Shown here piece after piece: positions 26,173 to 34,634 of a stretch of DNA of 40,397 bases (positions within the stretch are counted from its first letter, which is position 1; every line of letters begins with the position of its first letter). Below the pieces are notes generated by a model. That model searched no databases. It was not told the origin of the DNA and saw nothing but the letters and a program-made list of their open reading frames with translations. The position numbers were made by a program, and so were the translations under genes. The stretch lies in NCBI GenBank assembly GCA_937988775.1, contig CALKHP010000057.1, forward strand, positions 1-40,397, given 5' to 3'. The stretch is from an uncultured Alphaproteobacteria bacterium (GTDB lineage Bacteria; Pseudomonadota; Alphaproteobacteria; Rhizobiales; Beijerinckiaceae).

Positions 26173-26819
26173 ACATCGCGTTGATCGATTACGATGCCGG
26201 CAACATCCATTCGGCCTACAAGGCACTCGAGCGCGCGGCGCGCGATGCCGGCATCGCCGCCACGGTGACGGTGACGGCCGATCCGAAAGTGGTGGCGGCA
26301 GCCGACCGCATCGTGCTGCCGGGCGACGGCGCCTTCGCCGATTGCATGCGCCATCTCGAGGCGGTGCCGGGCATGATCGAGACGCTGGAGGACAGCGTGC
26401 GCCGCAAGGGCCGGCCGTTCTTCGGCATCTGCGTCGGCATGCAGCTTCTCGCCGAGCGCGGTCTCGAGCATGGCGTCACGCAAGGCTTGGGCTGGATCCC
26501 CGGCGAGGTGCGGCTGCTCGCGCCCGCCGATCCGGCGCTCAAGGTGCCACATATGGGCTGGAACACGCTTGAACCCTTGCAGGATCACGCGCTGCTTGGC
26601 GGCTTGCCACTCGGCGAGGATGGGCTGCACGCCTATTTCCTGCATGCCTACCATCTCGTGGTCGGCGAGCGCCGCGACCTGGTGGCGCGCGCCGAATATG
26701 GCGGCACGGTCTCGGCGATCGTGGCGCGCGACAACATGGCCGGCACGCAGTTCCACCCCGAGAAGAGCCAGCGGCTCGGCCTCGGCCTGCTCGCCAATTT
26801 CCTCAGGTGGAAACCATGA
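26169..26819 (+). CDS. hisH: Imidazole glycerol phosphate synthase, glutaminase subunit
   Basis: 216 residues, class I glutamine amidotransferase giving ammonia to HisF. Nucleophile Cys88 lies in GICVGMQLL; the His196-x-Glu198 pair is in TQFHPEKS; the oxyanion region LPGDGAFADCM is typical. The start is GTG at 26169, overlapping the DUF2628 stop. ATGA overlap with hisA downstream. All three catalytic residues are present. Confidence 0.97.
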   Translation: MNIALIDYDAGNIHSAYKALERAARDAGIAATVTVTADPKVVAAADRIVLPGDGAFADCMRHLEAVPGMIETLEDSVRRKGRPFFGICVGMQLLAERGLEHGVTQGLGWIPGEVRLLAPADPALKVPHMGWNTLEPLQDHALLGGLPLGEDGLHAYFLHAYHLVVGERRDLVARAEYGGTVSAIVARDNMAGTQFHPEKSQRLGLGLLANFLRWKP

Positions 26820-27547
26820 TCCTCTATCCGGCCATCGACCTCAAGGAGGGCCGCTGCGTGCGGCTGCGCCAGGGCGACATGGCACAGGCGACCGTGTTCA
26901 ACGACGACCCGGCAGCCCAGGCGCTGAGCTTCGAGGCCCAGGGCTTCTCGCATCTGCATGTCGTCGATCTCGACGGCGCCTTTGCCGGCAAGCCGATGAA
27001 TGCGGCGGCGGTCGAGGCGATCCTCGCCGCAGTCAGGATGCCGGTGCAGCTCGGCGGCGGCATCCGCGACATGGCGACCCTTGAAGCCTGGCTCGACAAG
27101 GGGCTCGCCCGCGCCATCATCGGCACGGCGGCGGTGCGCGATCCGGATTTCGTGCGCGAAGCTGCCCGCAAGCATCCGGGTCGCGTCGCCGTCGGCATCG
27201 ATGCGCGCGCGGGGCTGGTCGCGGTCGAGGGCTGGGCGGAAGCCTCGACGTTAACGGCGCTCGAGCTCGGCCGGCGCTTCGAGGATGCTGGTGTTGCCGC
27301 TATCATCTACACCGATATCGGCCGCGACGGCATGCTGAAGGGGCTCGATTTCGACGGCACGCGCGCGCTTGGCCAGGCCCTGTCGATCCCGGTGATCGCC
27401 TCCGGCGGCCTCGCCGCGCTTAGCGATATCGAGACGCTGCTGCTGCCTGAAAACCGCACCATCGCCGGCGCGATCACCGGCCGCGCGCTCTATGACGGAA
27501 GGCTCGACGCGGCGGCGGCGCTCAGCCTGTTGCGAAAGGCCGCGTGA
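26816..27547 (+). CDS. hisA: ProFAR isomerase
   Basis: 243 residues. HisA opens the ring of ProFAR (Amadori rearrangement) in histidine synthesis. TIM barrel with the catalytic Asp8 (YPAIDLKEGR) and Asp129 (VGIDAR), and the phosphate-binding loops VQLGGGIRD and VIASGGLAAL. ATG 26816 overlaps the hisH stop; two upstream codons in frame are not needed. It shares one base with hisF. Confidence 0.97.
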   Translation: MILYPAIDLKEGRCVRLRQGDMAQATVFNDDPAAQALSFEAQGFSHLHVVDLDGAFAGKPMNAAAVEAILAAVRMPVQLGGGIRDMATLEAWLDKGLARAIIGTAAVRDPDFVREAARKHPGRVAVGIDARAGLVAVEGWAEASTLTALELGRRFEDAGVAAIIYTDIGRDGMLKGLDFDGTRALGQALSIPVIASGGLAALSDIETLLLPENRTIAGAITGRALYDGRLDAAAALSLLRKAA

Positions 27548-28326
27548 TGCTGAAAACCCGCATCATCCCCTGCCTCGACGTCAAGGACGGCCGTGTCGTC
27601 AAGGGCGTGAAATTCGTCGATCTCGTCGATGCCGGCGATCCGGTCGAGGCGGCGCGCGCCTACGATGCGGCCGGCGCCGACGAATTGTGCTTCCTCGACA
27701 TCACCGCGAGCGTCGAGGCGCGCGGCACGCTGATCGACGTGGTGCGCCGCGTGGCGGAAGCCTGTTTCATGCCGGTCACCGTCGGCGGCGGCGTGCGCAC
27801 GCTCGACGATATCCGCGCGCTGATGCTGGCCGGCGCCGACAAGGTGTCGATCAACACCGCCGCGGTGCGCGATTCGGCGATCGTCGGGCGCGCGGCGGAA
27901 AAATTCGGCGCGCAGGCGATCGTCGTCGCCATCGATGCCAAGAATGCCGCCGGCCCCGGCGAGGACGCGCGCTTCGAGATCTTCACCCATGGCGGGCGCA
28001 ACGCCACCGGCATCGATGCGGTCGCCTATGCGCAGCGCGTCGCCGAACTCGGCGCCGGCGAAATCCTGTTGACCTCGATGGACCGCGACGGCACCCGCGC
28101 CGGGTTCGACCTGCCGCTGACGCGCGCCATCGCCGATGCCGTCAATATCCCGGTCGTCGCCTCAGGCGGCGTCGGCACGCTCGATCATTTCGTCGCCGGC
28201 GTGACCGAGGGCCATGCCAGCGCCGTGCTGGCGGCGTCAGTTTTCCATTTCGGCACGTTCAGCATCGGCCAGGTCAAGGATCACATGGCGGCAGCCGGCG
28301 TGCCGGTGCGCCGCGACGGGAACTGA
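27547..28326 (+). CDS. hisF: Imidazole glycerol phosphate synthase, cyclase subunit
   Basis: 259 residues. HisF turns PRFAR plus ammonia into IGP and AICAR. TIM barrel with catalytic Asp11 (IIPCLDVKDGRVVKG) and Asp130 (VVAIDAK), plus VTVGGGVRTLDD and VVASGGVGTLDHF phosphate loops. ATG 27547 shares its A with the hisA stop TGA (TGATG); an in-frame GTG directly before it is ignored. It forms the synthase with HisH. Confidence 0.98.
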   Translation: MLKTRIIPCLDVKDGRVVKGVKFVDLVDAGDPVEAARAYDAAGADELCFLDITASVEARGTLIDVVRRVAEACFMPVTVGGGVRTLDDIRALMLAGADKVSINTAAVRDSAIVGRAAEKFGAQAIVVAIDAKNAAGPGEDARFEIFTHGGRNATGIDAVAYAQRVAELGAGEILLTSMDRDGTRAGFDLPLTRAIADAVNIPVVASGGVGTLDHFVAGVTEGHASAVLAASVFHFGTFSIGQVKDHMAAAGVPVRRDGN

Positions 28327-28329
28327 CAC

Positions 28330-28647
28330 ATGGCCTTCACACTCGACGATCTCGAAACCCTGATCCGCAGCCGCGTCGGCACGCCGGCGGAGCAGTCCTA
28401 TACCGCCAAGCTGCTCGGCAAGCCGGCGCGCGCCGCCAAAAAGCTCGGCGAGGAAGCGGTCGAGGCCGTGATCGCGGCCGTCGAGGGCGACCGCGTCGAA
28501 CTGGTCAAGGAAAGCGCCGACCTGCTGTATCACCTGCTCGTGGTGCTGCGCATCGCCGGCATCGACCTCGCCGAGGTGGAGGCCGAACTCGCGCGCCGCA
28601 CCGCGCAATCGGGTCTTGACGAAAAGGCTTCGCGACCAAAGGGCTAA
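28330..28647 (+). CDS. hisE: Phosphoribosyl-ATP pyrophosphatase
   Basis: 105 residues, hydrolysing PR-ATP to PR-AMP, the second step of histidine synthesis. All-alpha MazG-like family with TAKLLGKPARAAKKLGEEAVEAVIAA (about 25-52) and KESADLLYHLLVVL (about 60-73), which hold the metal-binding Glu and Asp residues. Stand-alone (not fused to HisI). It begins 3 nt after hisF. Confidence 0.96.
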   Translation: MAFTLDDLETLIRSRVGTPAEQSYTAKLLGKPARAAKKLGEEAVEAVIAAVEGDRVELVKESADLLYHLLVVLRIAGIDLAEVEAELARRTAQSGLDEKASRPKG

Positions 28648-28685
28648 CGCCCGCCACTTGACCGGCGCGACGCGTCGGGTCACGG

Positions 28686-29663
28686 ATGCAGTCCATGGAT
28701 GCGCAAGCCTCGTCGCTCGGCACGGCTGCCGAACTCTCGCCCTACCGGCTGTTCAGCCGCGCGGAATGGGCGGCGTTGCGCGCCGACACGCCGCTGACGC
28801 TCGGCGCCGACGATATCGCCAAGCTGCAATCGCTCAACGACCCGATCTCGCTCGACGAGGTGGTGGCGATCTACCTGCCGCTGTCGCGCCTCCTGTCGCT
28901 CTATGTCGCGGCGACGCAGGGGCTGTTCAAGGCGACGCAGCGCTTCCTGTTGGCCGAGGACGGCAAGGTTCCCTACATTATCGGCCTCGCCGGCTCGGTT
29001 TCGGCCGGCAAATCGACCACGGCGCGCGTGCTCAAGGCGCTGCTCGCGCGCTGGCCGAACACGCCCAAGGTCGAGATCGTCACCACCGACGGCTTCCTGC
29101 TGCCCAACGCAGAATTGCAGCGCCTCGGGCTGATGGAGCGCAAGGGTTTTCCGGAAAGCTATGACGGCGCCAAGCTGATTCGCTTCCTCTCGGCGGTGAA
29201 GGCCGGCGAGCACAAGGTCAAGGCGCCGATCTATTCGCATCTCGTCTACGACATCGTGCCCGATCAGAATATCGTGATCGACCGGCCTGATATCCTGATC
29301 TTCGAGGGGCTCAACGTGCTGCAACCGCCGCGCCTGCCGCGTGGCGGCCAGCCGGTGCCGTTCGTGTCGGATTTCTTCGATTTCTCGATCTATCTCGACG
29401 CCGAGGAAAGCCTGCTGCGCACCTGGTACGTCAAGCGCTTCATGCGGCTGCGCGAGACGGCGTTCCGCGATCCGCAGAGCTTCTTCCGCAAATATGCCGA
29501 GATCGGCGATGACGAGGCGCTCGCCACCGCCAACGGGCTGTGGGACCGCATCAACCTCGCCAACCTGCGCGAGAACGTGCTGCCGACCCGGCCGCGCGCC
29601 AACCTGATCCTGCGCAAGGGCGCCGATCACCGCATCGAGGAAGTGGCGCTGCGCAAGCTGTGA
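28686..29663 (+). CDS. coaA: Pantothenate kinase (type I)
   Basis: 325 residues. CoaA phosphorylates pantothenate in the first step of CoA synthesis. Walker A GSVSAGKS at 103-110; IVTTDGFLLPN and MERKGFPESYD are family signatures; ILIFEGLNVLQ and YVKRF follow. Normal length. The start could be ATG 28686 or ATG 28695; both lack a strong ribosome binding site. The 38-nt gap behind hisE contains TGACC...GGTCA flanking the palindrome CGACGCGTCG (28659-28682), which might carry separate control. It follows the his genes in Rhizobiales. CoaE of the same pathway is encoded at 35.3 kb. Confidence 0.96.
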   Translation: MQSMDAQASSLGTAAELSPYRLFSRAEWAALRADTPLTLGADDIAKLQSLNDPISLDEVVAIYLPLSRLLSLYVAATQGLFKATQRFLLAEDGKVPYIIGLAGSVSAGKSTTARVLKALLARWPNTPKVEIVTTDGFLLPNAELQRLGLMERKGFPESYDGAKLIRFLSAVKAGEHKVKAPIYSHLVYDIVPDQNIVIDRPDILIFEGLNVLQPPRLPRGGQPVPFVSDFFDFSIYLDAEESLLRTWYVKRFMRLRETAFRDPQSFFRKYAEIGDDEALATANGLWDRINLANLRENVLPTRPRANLILRKGADHRIEEVALRKL

Positions 29664-29689
29664 GGGGGGGGCGCTCCCCTCCTTATAGC

Positions 29690-29773
29690 TCCACCTCATC
29701 CTGAGCCTGTCGAAGGATGAACCAGTCCAGCTCCCACTGGAGCATGTTTCGACAAGCTCAACATGAGGGTGAG
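29690..29773. repeat. Long imperfect palindromic repeat between coaA and pfkB
   Basis: The arm CCTCATCCTGAGCCTGTCGAA (about 29694-29715) pairs, with three mismatches, with TTTCGACAAGCTCAACATGAGG (about 29748-29769), enclosing a smaller inverted CCAGT/ACTGG. This TCGACAAGCTCA-type palindrome is familiar to me as a dispersed intergenic repeat of alphaproteobacteria and other Gram-negatives. It lies between convergent genes and could form a long hairpin in either transcript. Confidence 0.75.
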
Positions 29774-29784
29774 AGGCGGCCTTT

Positions 29785-29834
29785 CCCCTCATCCGGCACT
29801 TCGTGCCACCTTCTCCCGCGAGCGGGAGAAGGGA
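29785..29834. repeat. RIME-like rhizobial intergenic palindrome
   Basis: CCCCTCATCC is followed by two hairpins: GGCAC-TTC-GTGCC (29795-29807) and TTCTCCCGC-GA-GCGGGAGAA (29811-29830), ending AGGG. The layout matches Rhizobium intergenic mosaic elements (RIME1 type): CCCTCATCCGGC, a first stem, ACCTTCTCCC, a second stem. It sits beside the stop of pfkB, so it may also end transcription there. Confidence 0.75.
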
Positions 29835-29843
29835 AGCGCTTGC

Positions 29844-30845
29844 TTATACCGTCAGGCCGGCTTCGCTGGCGGCGTCCTTCAGCGAGCGCTCGGGGCGCGG
29901 GCCGATCTTCTGGATCACTTCCGCCGCCGCGAAAGCGCCGAGCGCAAGGCTGTCGCGGTTGGACGCCCCGCGCGTCAGCCCGTGCAGGAAGCCGGCCGCG
30001 AACAGATCGCCGGCGCCGGTGGTATCGACCACGGTCTTGACCGGGAAAGCCGGCACCGCCACCGTTTCCTCGCGCGACACCGCGAGCGCGCCCTTCTCCG
30101 AGCGCGTCAGCACGGCCAGCGCCACGTCGTTGCGGATCGCCGCCAGCGCGGCGTCGAAATCGGCGGTCTCGTACAGCGCGCGCAACTCGTGCTCGTTGGC
30201 GAACACGATATCGAGCGCGCCCGAACGCATCAGCCCCAGAAACTCGGCGCGATAGCGGTCGACGCAGAAACTGTCGGACAGGGTCAGCGCTACCTGGCGG
30301 CCGGCGCCATGGGCGATCTCCGACGCCTTGCGGAACGCATCCTTGGCGGCCGGCGGGTCCCAGAGATAGCCTTCCAGATAGGTGATGCTGGCGGCCTCGA
30401 CCGTCGCGGCGTCGATATCGTCCGGCCCGAGCCCCTGGCAGGCACCGAGATAGGTGTTCATGGTGCGCTCGCCATCGGGCGTGACCAGGATGAAGCTGCG
30501 CGCCGAGGCGGGTCCATCGAGGGCGGGCGCGGTGGTGAAGGCGATGCCGAGCGCGGCGATATCATGGCGGAACAGGCGGCCGGCCTCGTCGTCGCGCAGC
30601 TTGCCGATATAGGCGGCGCGGGCACCGAGCGAGGCAAGGCCCGCCACCGTGTTGCCGGCCGAGCCGCCCGAGGTGATCGTCGCCGGCCCCATCGCCTTGT
30701 ACAGCGCCTCGGCGCGCGCCTCGTCGATCAGCGTCATCGAGCCCTTGGCGACCTGTTGCGCCACGAGAAATGCATCATCGGTGGTGGCGATGACGTCGAC
30801 AATGGCATTGCCGATGCCGAGCACATCGTAACGGGCGCTGCTCAT
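29844..30845 (-). CDS. PfkB-family sugar/adenosine kinase
   Basis: 333 residues, ribokinase (PfkB) fold. The N-terminal GIGNAIVDVIA, the substrate motif SGGSAGNTVAGLASLG (about 57-72) and the ATP/anion-hole motif DTTGAGDLFAAGFLHGL (near 273-289) are all present. Overall it resembles the adenosine-kinase-like group common in alphaproteobacteria; the substrate is not fixed by sequence. ATG 30845 fits the family start. It is transcribed after smr (66-nt gap) and converges on coaA across the repeats. Confidence 0.9.
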   Translation of the reverse strand: MSSARYDVLGIGNAIVDVIATTDDAFLVAQQVAKGSMTLIDEARAEALYKAMGPATITSGGSAGNTVAGLASLGARAAYIGKLRDDEAGRLFRHDIAALGIAFTTAPALDGPASARSFILVTPDGERTMNTYLGACQGLGPDDIDAATVEAASITYLEGYLWDPPAAKDAFRKASEIAHGAGRQVALTLSDSFCVDRYRAEFLGLMRSGALDIVFANEHELRALYETADFDAALAAIRNDVALAVLTRSEKGALAVSREETVAVPAFPVKTVVDTTGAGDLFAAGFLHGLTRGASNRDSLALGAFAAAEVIQKIGPRPERSLKDAASEAGLTV

Positions 30846-30911
30846 GGGGTTCCTTACCGTGCTTGATCGATCGTGAATGGGCCTTGCGCTTGGCACCGGG
30901 CGCCGGCCCGG

Positions 30912-31466
30912 TCAACCCTTGACCTCGCGCGCGCGCCGGATGCGGACATAAAGCGCGCCGCCGCCGCCATGGCCGCGCGCCGCCTGCTCGAAGCCGAGCA
31001 CGAGGCCGCGCAGGCCCGGCTCGGCGAGCCAGTGCGGCACCAGGCGGCGCAGCACGCCGCGCTCATGCGCGGTGGCAACCGCCGCGCTATCCTCGCCGCC
31101 CTTGCCGGTCACCACCAGCACGACGCGCGCGCCGGAGCGGTGCGCCTGCTGCACGAAGCGCAGCAGCGCCATATGCGCCTCGCCCTGGCGCATGCCGTGC
31201 AGGTCGAGATGGCCGTCGACGGCAAGATTGCCCCGGCTGAGGCGCTGGCGCAGCTTGCGCTCGAGCGGCGCGAGCGGCGGCGGGCGCGGGATTGAAGGAG
31301 CCGGCACATGCGCGACGACGGGCGCATGGCTGGCCGGCGCCGGCGTTTCCGGCAGCGGCGCGGGCTCGAGCGCCGCGAGATCGCGGCCCGGCAGCGGCAC
31401 GACATCGCGCAGCGCATGGCGCCAGAGCGACAATTCGCTGCGTGTCGGTTGTCGCGGGCGTTTCAT
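30912..31466 (-). CDS. Smr-domain protein
   Basis: 184 residues. A Pro/Ala-rich, low-complexity N-terminal half is followed by an Smr domain (about 95-180) with LDLHGMRQGEAHMALLRFV and VVLVVTGKGG; the (L/D)xHG and TGxG signatures are intact. Smr domains are nucleases or nucleic-acid-binding modules; the role of this stand-alone form is unknown. ATG overlaps the mltA stop (ATGA). The tim44-mltA-smr order is common in Rhizobiales. Confidence 0.9.
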   Translation of the reverse strand: MKRPRQPTRSELSLWRHALRDVVPLPGRDLAALEPAPLPETPAPASHAPVVAHVPAPSIPRPPPLAPLERKLRQRLSRGNLAVDGHLDLHGMRQGEAHMALLRFVQQAHRSGARVVLVVTGKGGEDSAAVATAHERGVLRRLVPHWLAEPGLRGLVLGFEQAARGHGGGGALYVRIRRAREVKG

Positions 31467-32650
31467 GAGCGCGGATTAGGCAGCAGCACCACAAAGCGCA
31501 CCGGCTGGCGCAGCAGCCCGGCCTGCGTGCCAGCCGCCTCGCCGGTGCCGACGAACAGATCGACGCGGGCCGGGCCGACAATCGCCGAGCCGGTATCCTG
31601 CGCCATGGTGAGGTGCTGGAAAGCCGTGCTGGCGCCATCCGGCTGGGGCACACTCGCCTCAAGCCAGACCGGCAGCCCATAGGGCCAGATGCCGCGATCG
31701 ACGGCGATGCTGCGCAGCGGCGTCAGCGAGACGCCGCTAGCGCCGCGCGGGCCCTTGTCGGACGGCAATTCGGCCGCCTCGCGGAAAAACACATAGGAGC
31801 GGTTCAGCCGCATGAGCTCGCGGCCCTTGTCCGGATGGGCACGCAGCCAGGCTTTCAGCCGCTCGAGCGTCAGTTCCTCGAGCGGCACATGGCCGCCCTT
31901 GACGATCTCGCGCCCGACGGAGGTATAGGGCAGGCCGTTCTTGCCGTCATAGGCGAAGCGCCGCGTGCTGCCATCGGGCAAGCGCACGCGCGTCGAGCCC
32001 TGAACCTGGACCAGAAACACCTCGACATCGTCGCGCAGCCAGACCAGCGGCCGGGCGTTTTCCGCCAGCGCGCCATCGAGAATGCCGCCGCGATCGGGAT
32101 AGGGCACCAGCCGGCCATCGGCGAGGCGGCGGGCGGCGTTCAACTCGACCGGCAGCCCGGGCACGCTCTCGCCATGGGCCAGCGTGACCAGATCCGGCGG
32201 GCGGGCGAGCAGGGTAGCCGAGAAATCCGGCGTGCGCACCAGCGAGCCCGGCACTTCGGGTTCGTAATAGCCGGTCAGGAAGCCGCGGCCGACCGGTGGC
32301 GCGACCTCGTAAGGCGTGAAAGCATGCTCGAAAAAGGCGCGCGCGGCGCCTGGATCACCGGCGGCGACCGTCGCGGCCTGCCGGCAGGCCTCGGCCAGCC
32401 CCACTGGTGCCGGCAATCCGGCCGGAGGCTGCGCCGGCGCCAGAACCGCGCGGCAGGAATCGCGGAACACGGCCAGCGCCGCCGCCTGATCGTCAGCCGC
32501 CCAGCCGGGCAGATCGGCAAAGCTCAGCTTGCGCAAGGTGGTATCGGCCGGCAGCGCCGGCTTGAAAGGCGGAGCCGGCTCGGCCAGCGCGGTGAGCGAA
32601 AGCAGCGTCAGGCCGCAGGCCGCCAGGATCAGGCGGGAGAGCCGCCTCAC
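31463..32650 (-). CDS. mltA: Membrane-bound lytic murein transglycosylase A
   Basis: 395 residues. MltA cleaves peptidoglycan glycan strands with formation of 1,6-anhydro ends. The MltA domain (about 95-250, with GFLTGYYEPEVPGSL and VFLVQVQGSTRVRLPDG) is followed by a 3D domain whose catalytic Asp is in MAQDTGSAIVGPARVDLFVGTG. The N-terminus MRRLSRLILAACGLTLLSLTALAEP could be a lipoprotein signal (LAAC) or a normal signal peptide cleaved after ALA. The start is GTG 32650, overlapping the Tim44-like gene (GTGA). Confidence 0.94.
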   Translation of the reverse strand: MRRLSRLILAACGLTLLSLTALAEPAPPFKPALPADTTLRKLSFADLPGWAADDQAAALAVFRDSCRAVLAPAQPPAGLPAPVGLAEACRQAATVAAGDPGAARAFFEHAFTPYEVAPPVGRGFLTGYYEPEVPGSLVRTPDFSATLLARPPDLVTLAHGESVPGLPVELNAARRLADGRLVPYPDRGGILDGALAENARPLVWLRDDVEVFLVQVQGSTRVRLPDGSTRRFAYDGKNGLPYTSVGREIVKGGHVPLEELTLERLKAWLRAHPDKGRELMRLNRSYVFFREAAELPSDKGPRGASGVSLTPLRSIAVDRGIWPYGLPVWLEASVPQPDGASTAFQHLTMAQDTGSAIVGPARVDLFVGTGEAAGTQAGLLRQPVRFVVLLPNPRS

Positions 32651-33339
32651 TGCCCCGCTTCGGTCGCGACCAACCGCCAGTTGGGATCGCGCGAGCCGGT
32701 ATCGTGCGAGAAGGTCCAGATGTCGGTGACGTCGGAGACCTTGTCGAGCGCGCCGTCGATCACGGCACCGGAGGAATCCTTGGTCGCGGTGATGATCTTG
32801 GAAATGAAGCGCACGGTCAGCATGGCGTTGCGGCCTTTCAGCGCCGCGTCGGTCACCTCAGCCTTGTCGATCGACACGAAGGTCGATTCGACCGTCTCGC
32901 CGCGCGACTCGCGCTCCGAGATCGCCGCGACGAAACCGTCGAACACTTCCTTCGACAGCAGGTCGCGCAGCGCCTTGCGATCGCCGCGGGCAAAGGCGAG
33001 CACGATCATCTCATAGGCCGCCTTGGCGCCCTGCAGGAAGGATTTCGGCTCGAAACCCGGATCGGCGCCGGCAACCGCATCGAGCCCGGCGGCGAGCGGC
33101 GTGTCCGGCTCGGCCACGCCCTTCCAGCGGTCGGGCGCCGGGCTTGCGTTCTGCACCGGGCCACGCGGCTCGTTCGCCGGCGCGAGCGGGATCACATTGC
33201 CGTTTTCGGCCGGCCGGTCGCGGTTCATGCGCGTCGGCTCGTTGCCGGTACGCTGGCCGAGGACCGAGCGCAGCCGATAGATGACGAACACCGCCAGCAG
33301 CAGGAAAACTATCGTGACCGGATCGAACGCGCTGTTCAT
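32647..33339 (-). CDS. Tim44-like domain protein
   Basis: 230 residues from ATG 33339. One N-terminal membrane helix (DPVTIVFLLLAVFVIYRL, about 6-23), a polar linker, then a Tim44-like domain (about 85-228: FLQGAKAAYEMIVLAFARGDRKALRDLLS, then VRFISKIITATKD and WTFSHDTGSRDPNWRLVAT). Alphaproteobacterial homologues (TimA) are inner-membrane proteins related to mitochondrial Tim44; the bacterial job is unsettled. The next gene across the divergent gap leads to secB, a suggestive but not decisive link to protein export. Confidence 0.9.
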   Translation of the reverse strand: MNSAFDPVTIVFLLLAVFVIYRLRSVLGQRTGNEPTRMNRDRPAENGNVIPLAPANEPRGPVQNASPAPDRWKGVAEPDTPLAAGLDAVAGADPGFEPKSFLQGAKAAYEMIVLAFARGDRKALRDLLSKEVFDGFVAAISERESRGETVESTFVSIDKAEVTDAALKGRNAMLTVRFISKIITATKDSSGAVIDGALDKVSDVTDIWTFSHDTGSRDPNWRLVATEAGQ

Positions 33340-33519
33340 GCCATACTCTTCCGCCTGAACGGGACCACCGTTCCACCGACGGACGGATATTCCCGTTTCG
33401 CCGTTATCATCCCTATATGTAAGCCTGCTGGTAACATTCACAATGGCCACCGACAAGCTCAGGCGCGCGAGAAGGCCGAACAACCGGCAAGGCAACCGGA
33501 TAAGGATGGATCAACAAGG
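33340..33519. promoter_or_regulatory. Divergent promoter region Tim44-like / fxsA
   Basis: This 180-nt non-coding gap must serve both the minus-strand Tim44-mltA-smr-pfkB genes and the plus-strand fxsA gene. Its middle (about 33400-33445) is AT-richer, with TTATC and CCTATATG sequences resembling -10 elements on the plus strand and TATAGGG...GATAA on the minus strand. No confident -35 was seen. A TAAGGA ribosome-binding-like motif is at 33501-33506. Confidence 0.4.
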
Positions 33520-34026
33520 ATGCGACAGGACGACATGCGGCTGAAGGGCGGGAGGCCGCCCGTGCTTGGACCGGGCGCCTGGCCCTTCCTCGCGCTCGCC
33601 TATATCGCGGCGGAACTGTTCCTGTTCACGCTGCTTGCCGACAAGGTCGGCTTCATCGCGGCCTTCCTGCTGGCGCTGGCGAAATCGGCGCTCGGCGTGG
33701 CGCTGCTCTCGACCGTGCTGCGCCAGACATTCGCCGCGCTGCGCCGGCACGGCAGCGGCATGATGATCCTGCAGGGCGGCCGGCTCGGGCGCACGCTGCT
33801 GGGAGCGCTGATGCTGATCGTGCCGGGCTTCCTGTCCGGCGTGATCGGGCTGTGGCTGCTGTGGCCATTTGGCGCGCACACCGGCCGGCACACCGCCCCC
33901 GACGGCGTGGTCGAACTGTCCGAAAGCGAGTGGCGAGAGGTGCAGGACCGCGAGCGCCGCCTGCGCGCCGAGCCCGGACATTCCAGCCCCGGAGATTCCA
34001 GCCCCGGCCGCCCCGACGCCGCCTGA
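33520..34026 (+). CDS. fxsA: FxsA-family membrane protein
   Basis: 168 residues. FxsA is a small inner-membrane protein first known from suppression of F-plasmid exclusion of phage T7 in E. coli; its cell function is unclear. Hydrophobic segments: about 16-42 (WPFLALAYIAAELFLFTLLADKVGF, then AAFLLALAKSALGVALL), and about 90-110 (ALMLIVPGFLSGVIGLWLLWPFG), the latter being the family signature. ATG 33520 or 33535 may be used; the second has AGGA at good spacing. The polar tail is repetitive (HSSPGDSSPGR). secB follows. Confidence 0.9.
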   Translation: MRQDDMRLKGGRPPVLGPGAWPFLALAYIAAELFLFTLLADKVGFIAAFLLALAKSALGVALLSTVLRQTFAALRRHGSGMMILQGGRLGRTLLGALMLIVPGFLSGVIGLWLLWPFGAHTGRHTAPDGVVELSESEWREVQDRERRLRAEPGHSSPGDSSPGRPDAA

Positions 34027-34129
34027 GGCCGGCCCGCTACCCTCACCGGCGCGCAACACCGCCTTGTGGCGGCGGCCGGTTCCGTGATAGCCGGGGCCTT
34101 CGAAACCGTTACGCTCCAAAGAGGTTCAC

Positions 34130-34612
34130 ATGGCAGAGGCCGCAAACGGCGCGACGCAGGCTCCCGAGAACGTGCCGCAGCTGAGCTCGCTCGCCCAATA
34201 CACCAAGGATTTCTCGTTCGAGAACCCGAACGCGCCGCGCTCGCTGACGCCGCAGCCGCAAAGCCCGAATATCGCGATCCAGGTCCAGGTCAACGCCAAG
34301 CCGCTGTCGGAGACCGATTTCGAGGTCGAGCTGGCGCTCGAGGGCCGGGCCGGCGAGGCGCCGAACGTGATGTTCAATTTCGAGCTGACCTATGGCGGCG
34401 TGTTCCGCATCCAGAACGTGCCGCAGGAAAACGTGCATCCGGTGGTGATGATCGAATGCCCGCGCCTGCTGTTCCCATTCGCGCGCCAGATCATCGCCGA
34501 TGCGGTGCGCAACGGCGGCTTCCCGCCGCTCTATATCGATCCGATCGATTTCGTCGCGCTCTACCAGCAGCGCGTCGCGGAAGGCCAGCAGAACCAGCCG
34601 ATGGTCTCCTGA
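34130..34612 (+). CDS. secB: Protein-export chaperone SecB
   Basis: 160 residues. SecB is the tetrameric cytosolic chaperone that hands preproteins to SecA. Recognisable: SLAQYTKDFSFENPNAP (about 20-36), the beta-strand core with NVMFNFELTYGGVFRIQNV, the acidic IECPRLLFPFARQIIADAVRNGGFPPLYIDPIDF (about 105-140). AGAGG precedes the ATG. It converges on dnaQ with only 6 nt between stop codons. Confidence 0.98.
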   Translation: MAEAANGATQAPENVPQLSSLAQYTKDFSFENPNAPRSLTPQPQSPNIAIQVQVNAKPLSETDFEVELALEGRAGEAPNVMFNFELTYGGVFRIQNVPQENVHPVVMIECPRLLFPFARQIIADAVRNGGFPPLYIDPIDFVALYQQRVAEGQQNQPMVS

Positions 34613-34616
34613 GCCA

Positions 34617-34634
34617 CCTCAAACCTGCTTGAGG
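34617..34634. terminator. Hairpin at the convergent secB/dnaQ junction
   Basis: CCTCAA-ACCTGC-TTGAGG is a perfect 6-bp stem with a 6-nt loop, lying across the dnaQ stop codon 4 nt after the secB stop. No T-tract follows on either strand, so termination activity is doubtful. Confidence 0.3.
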
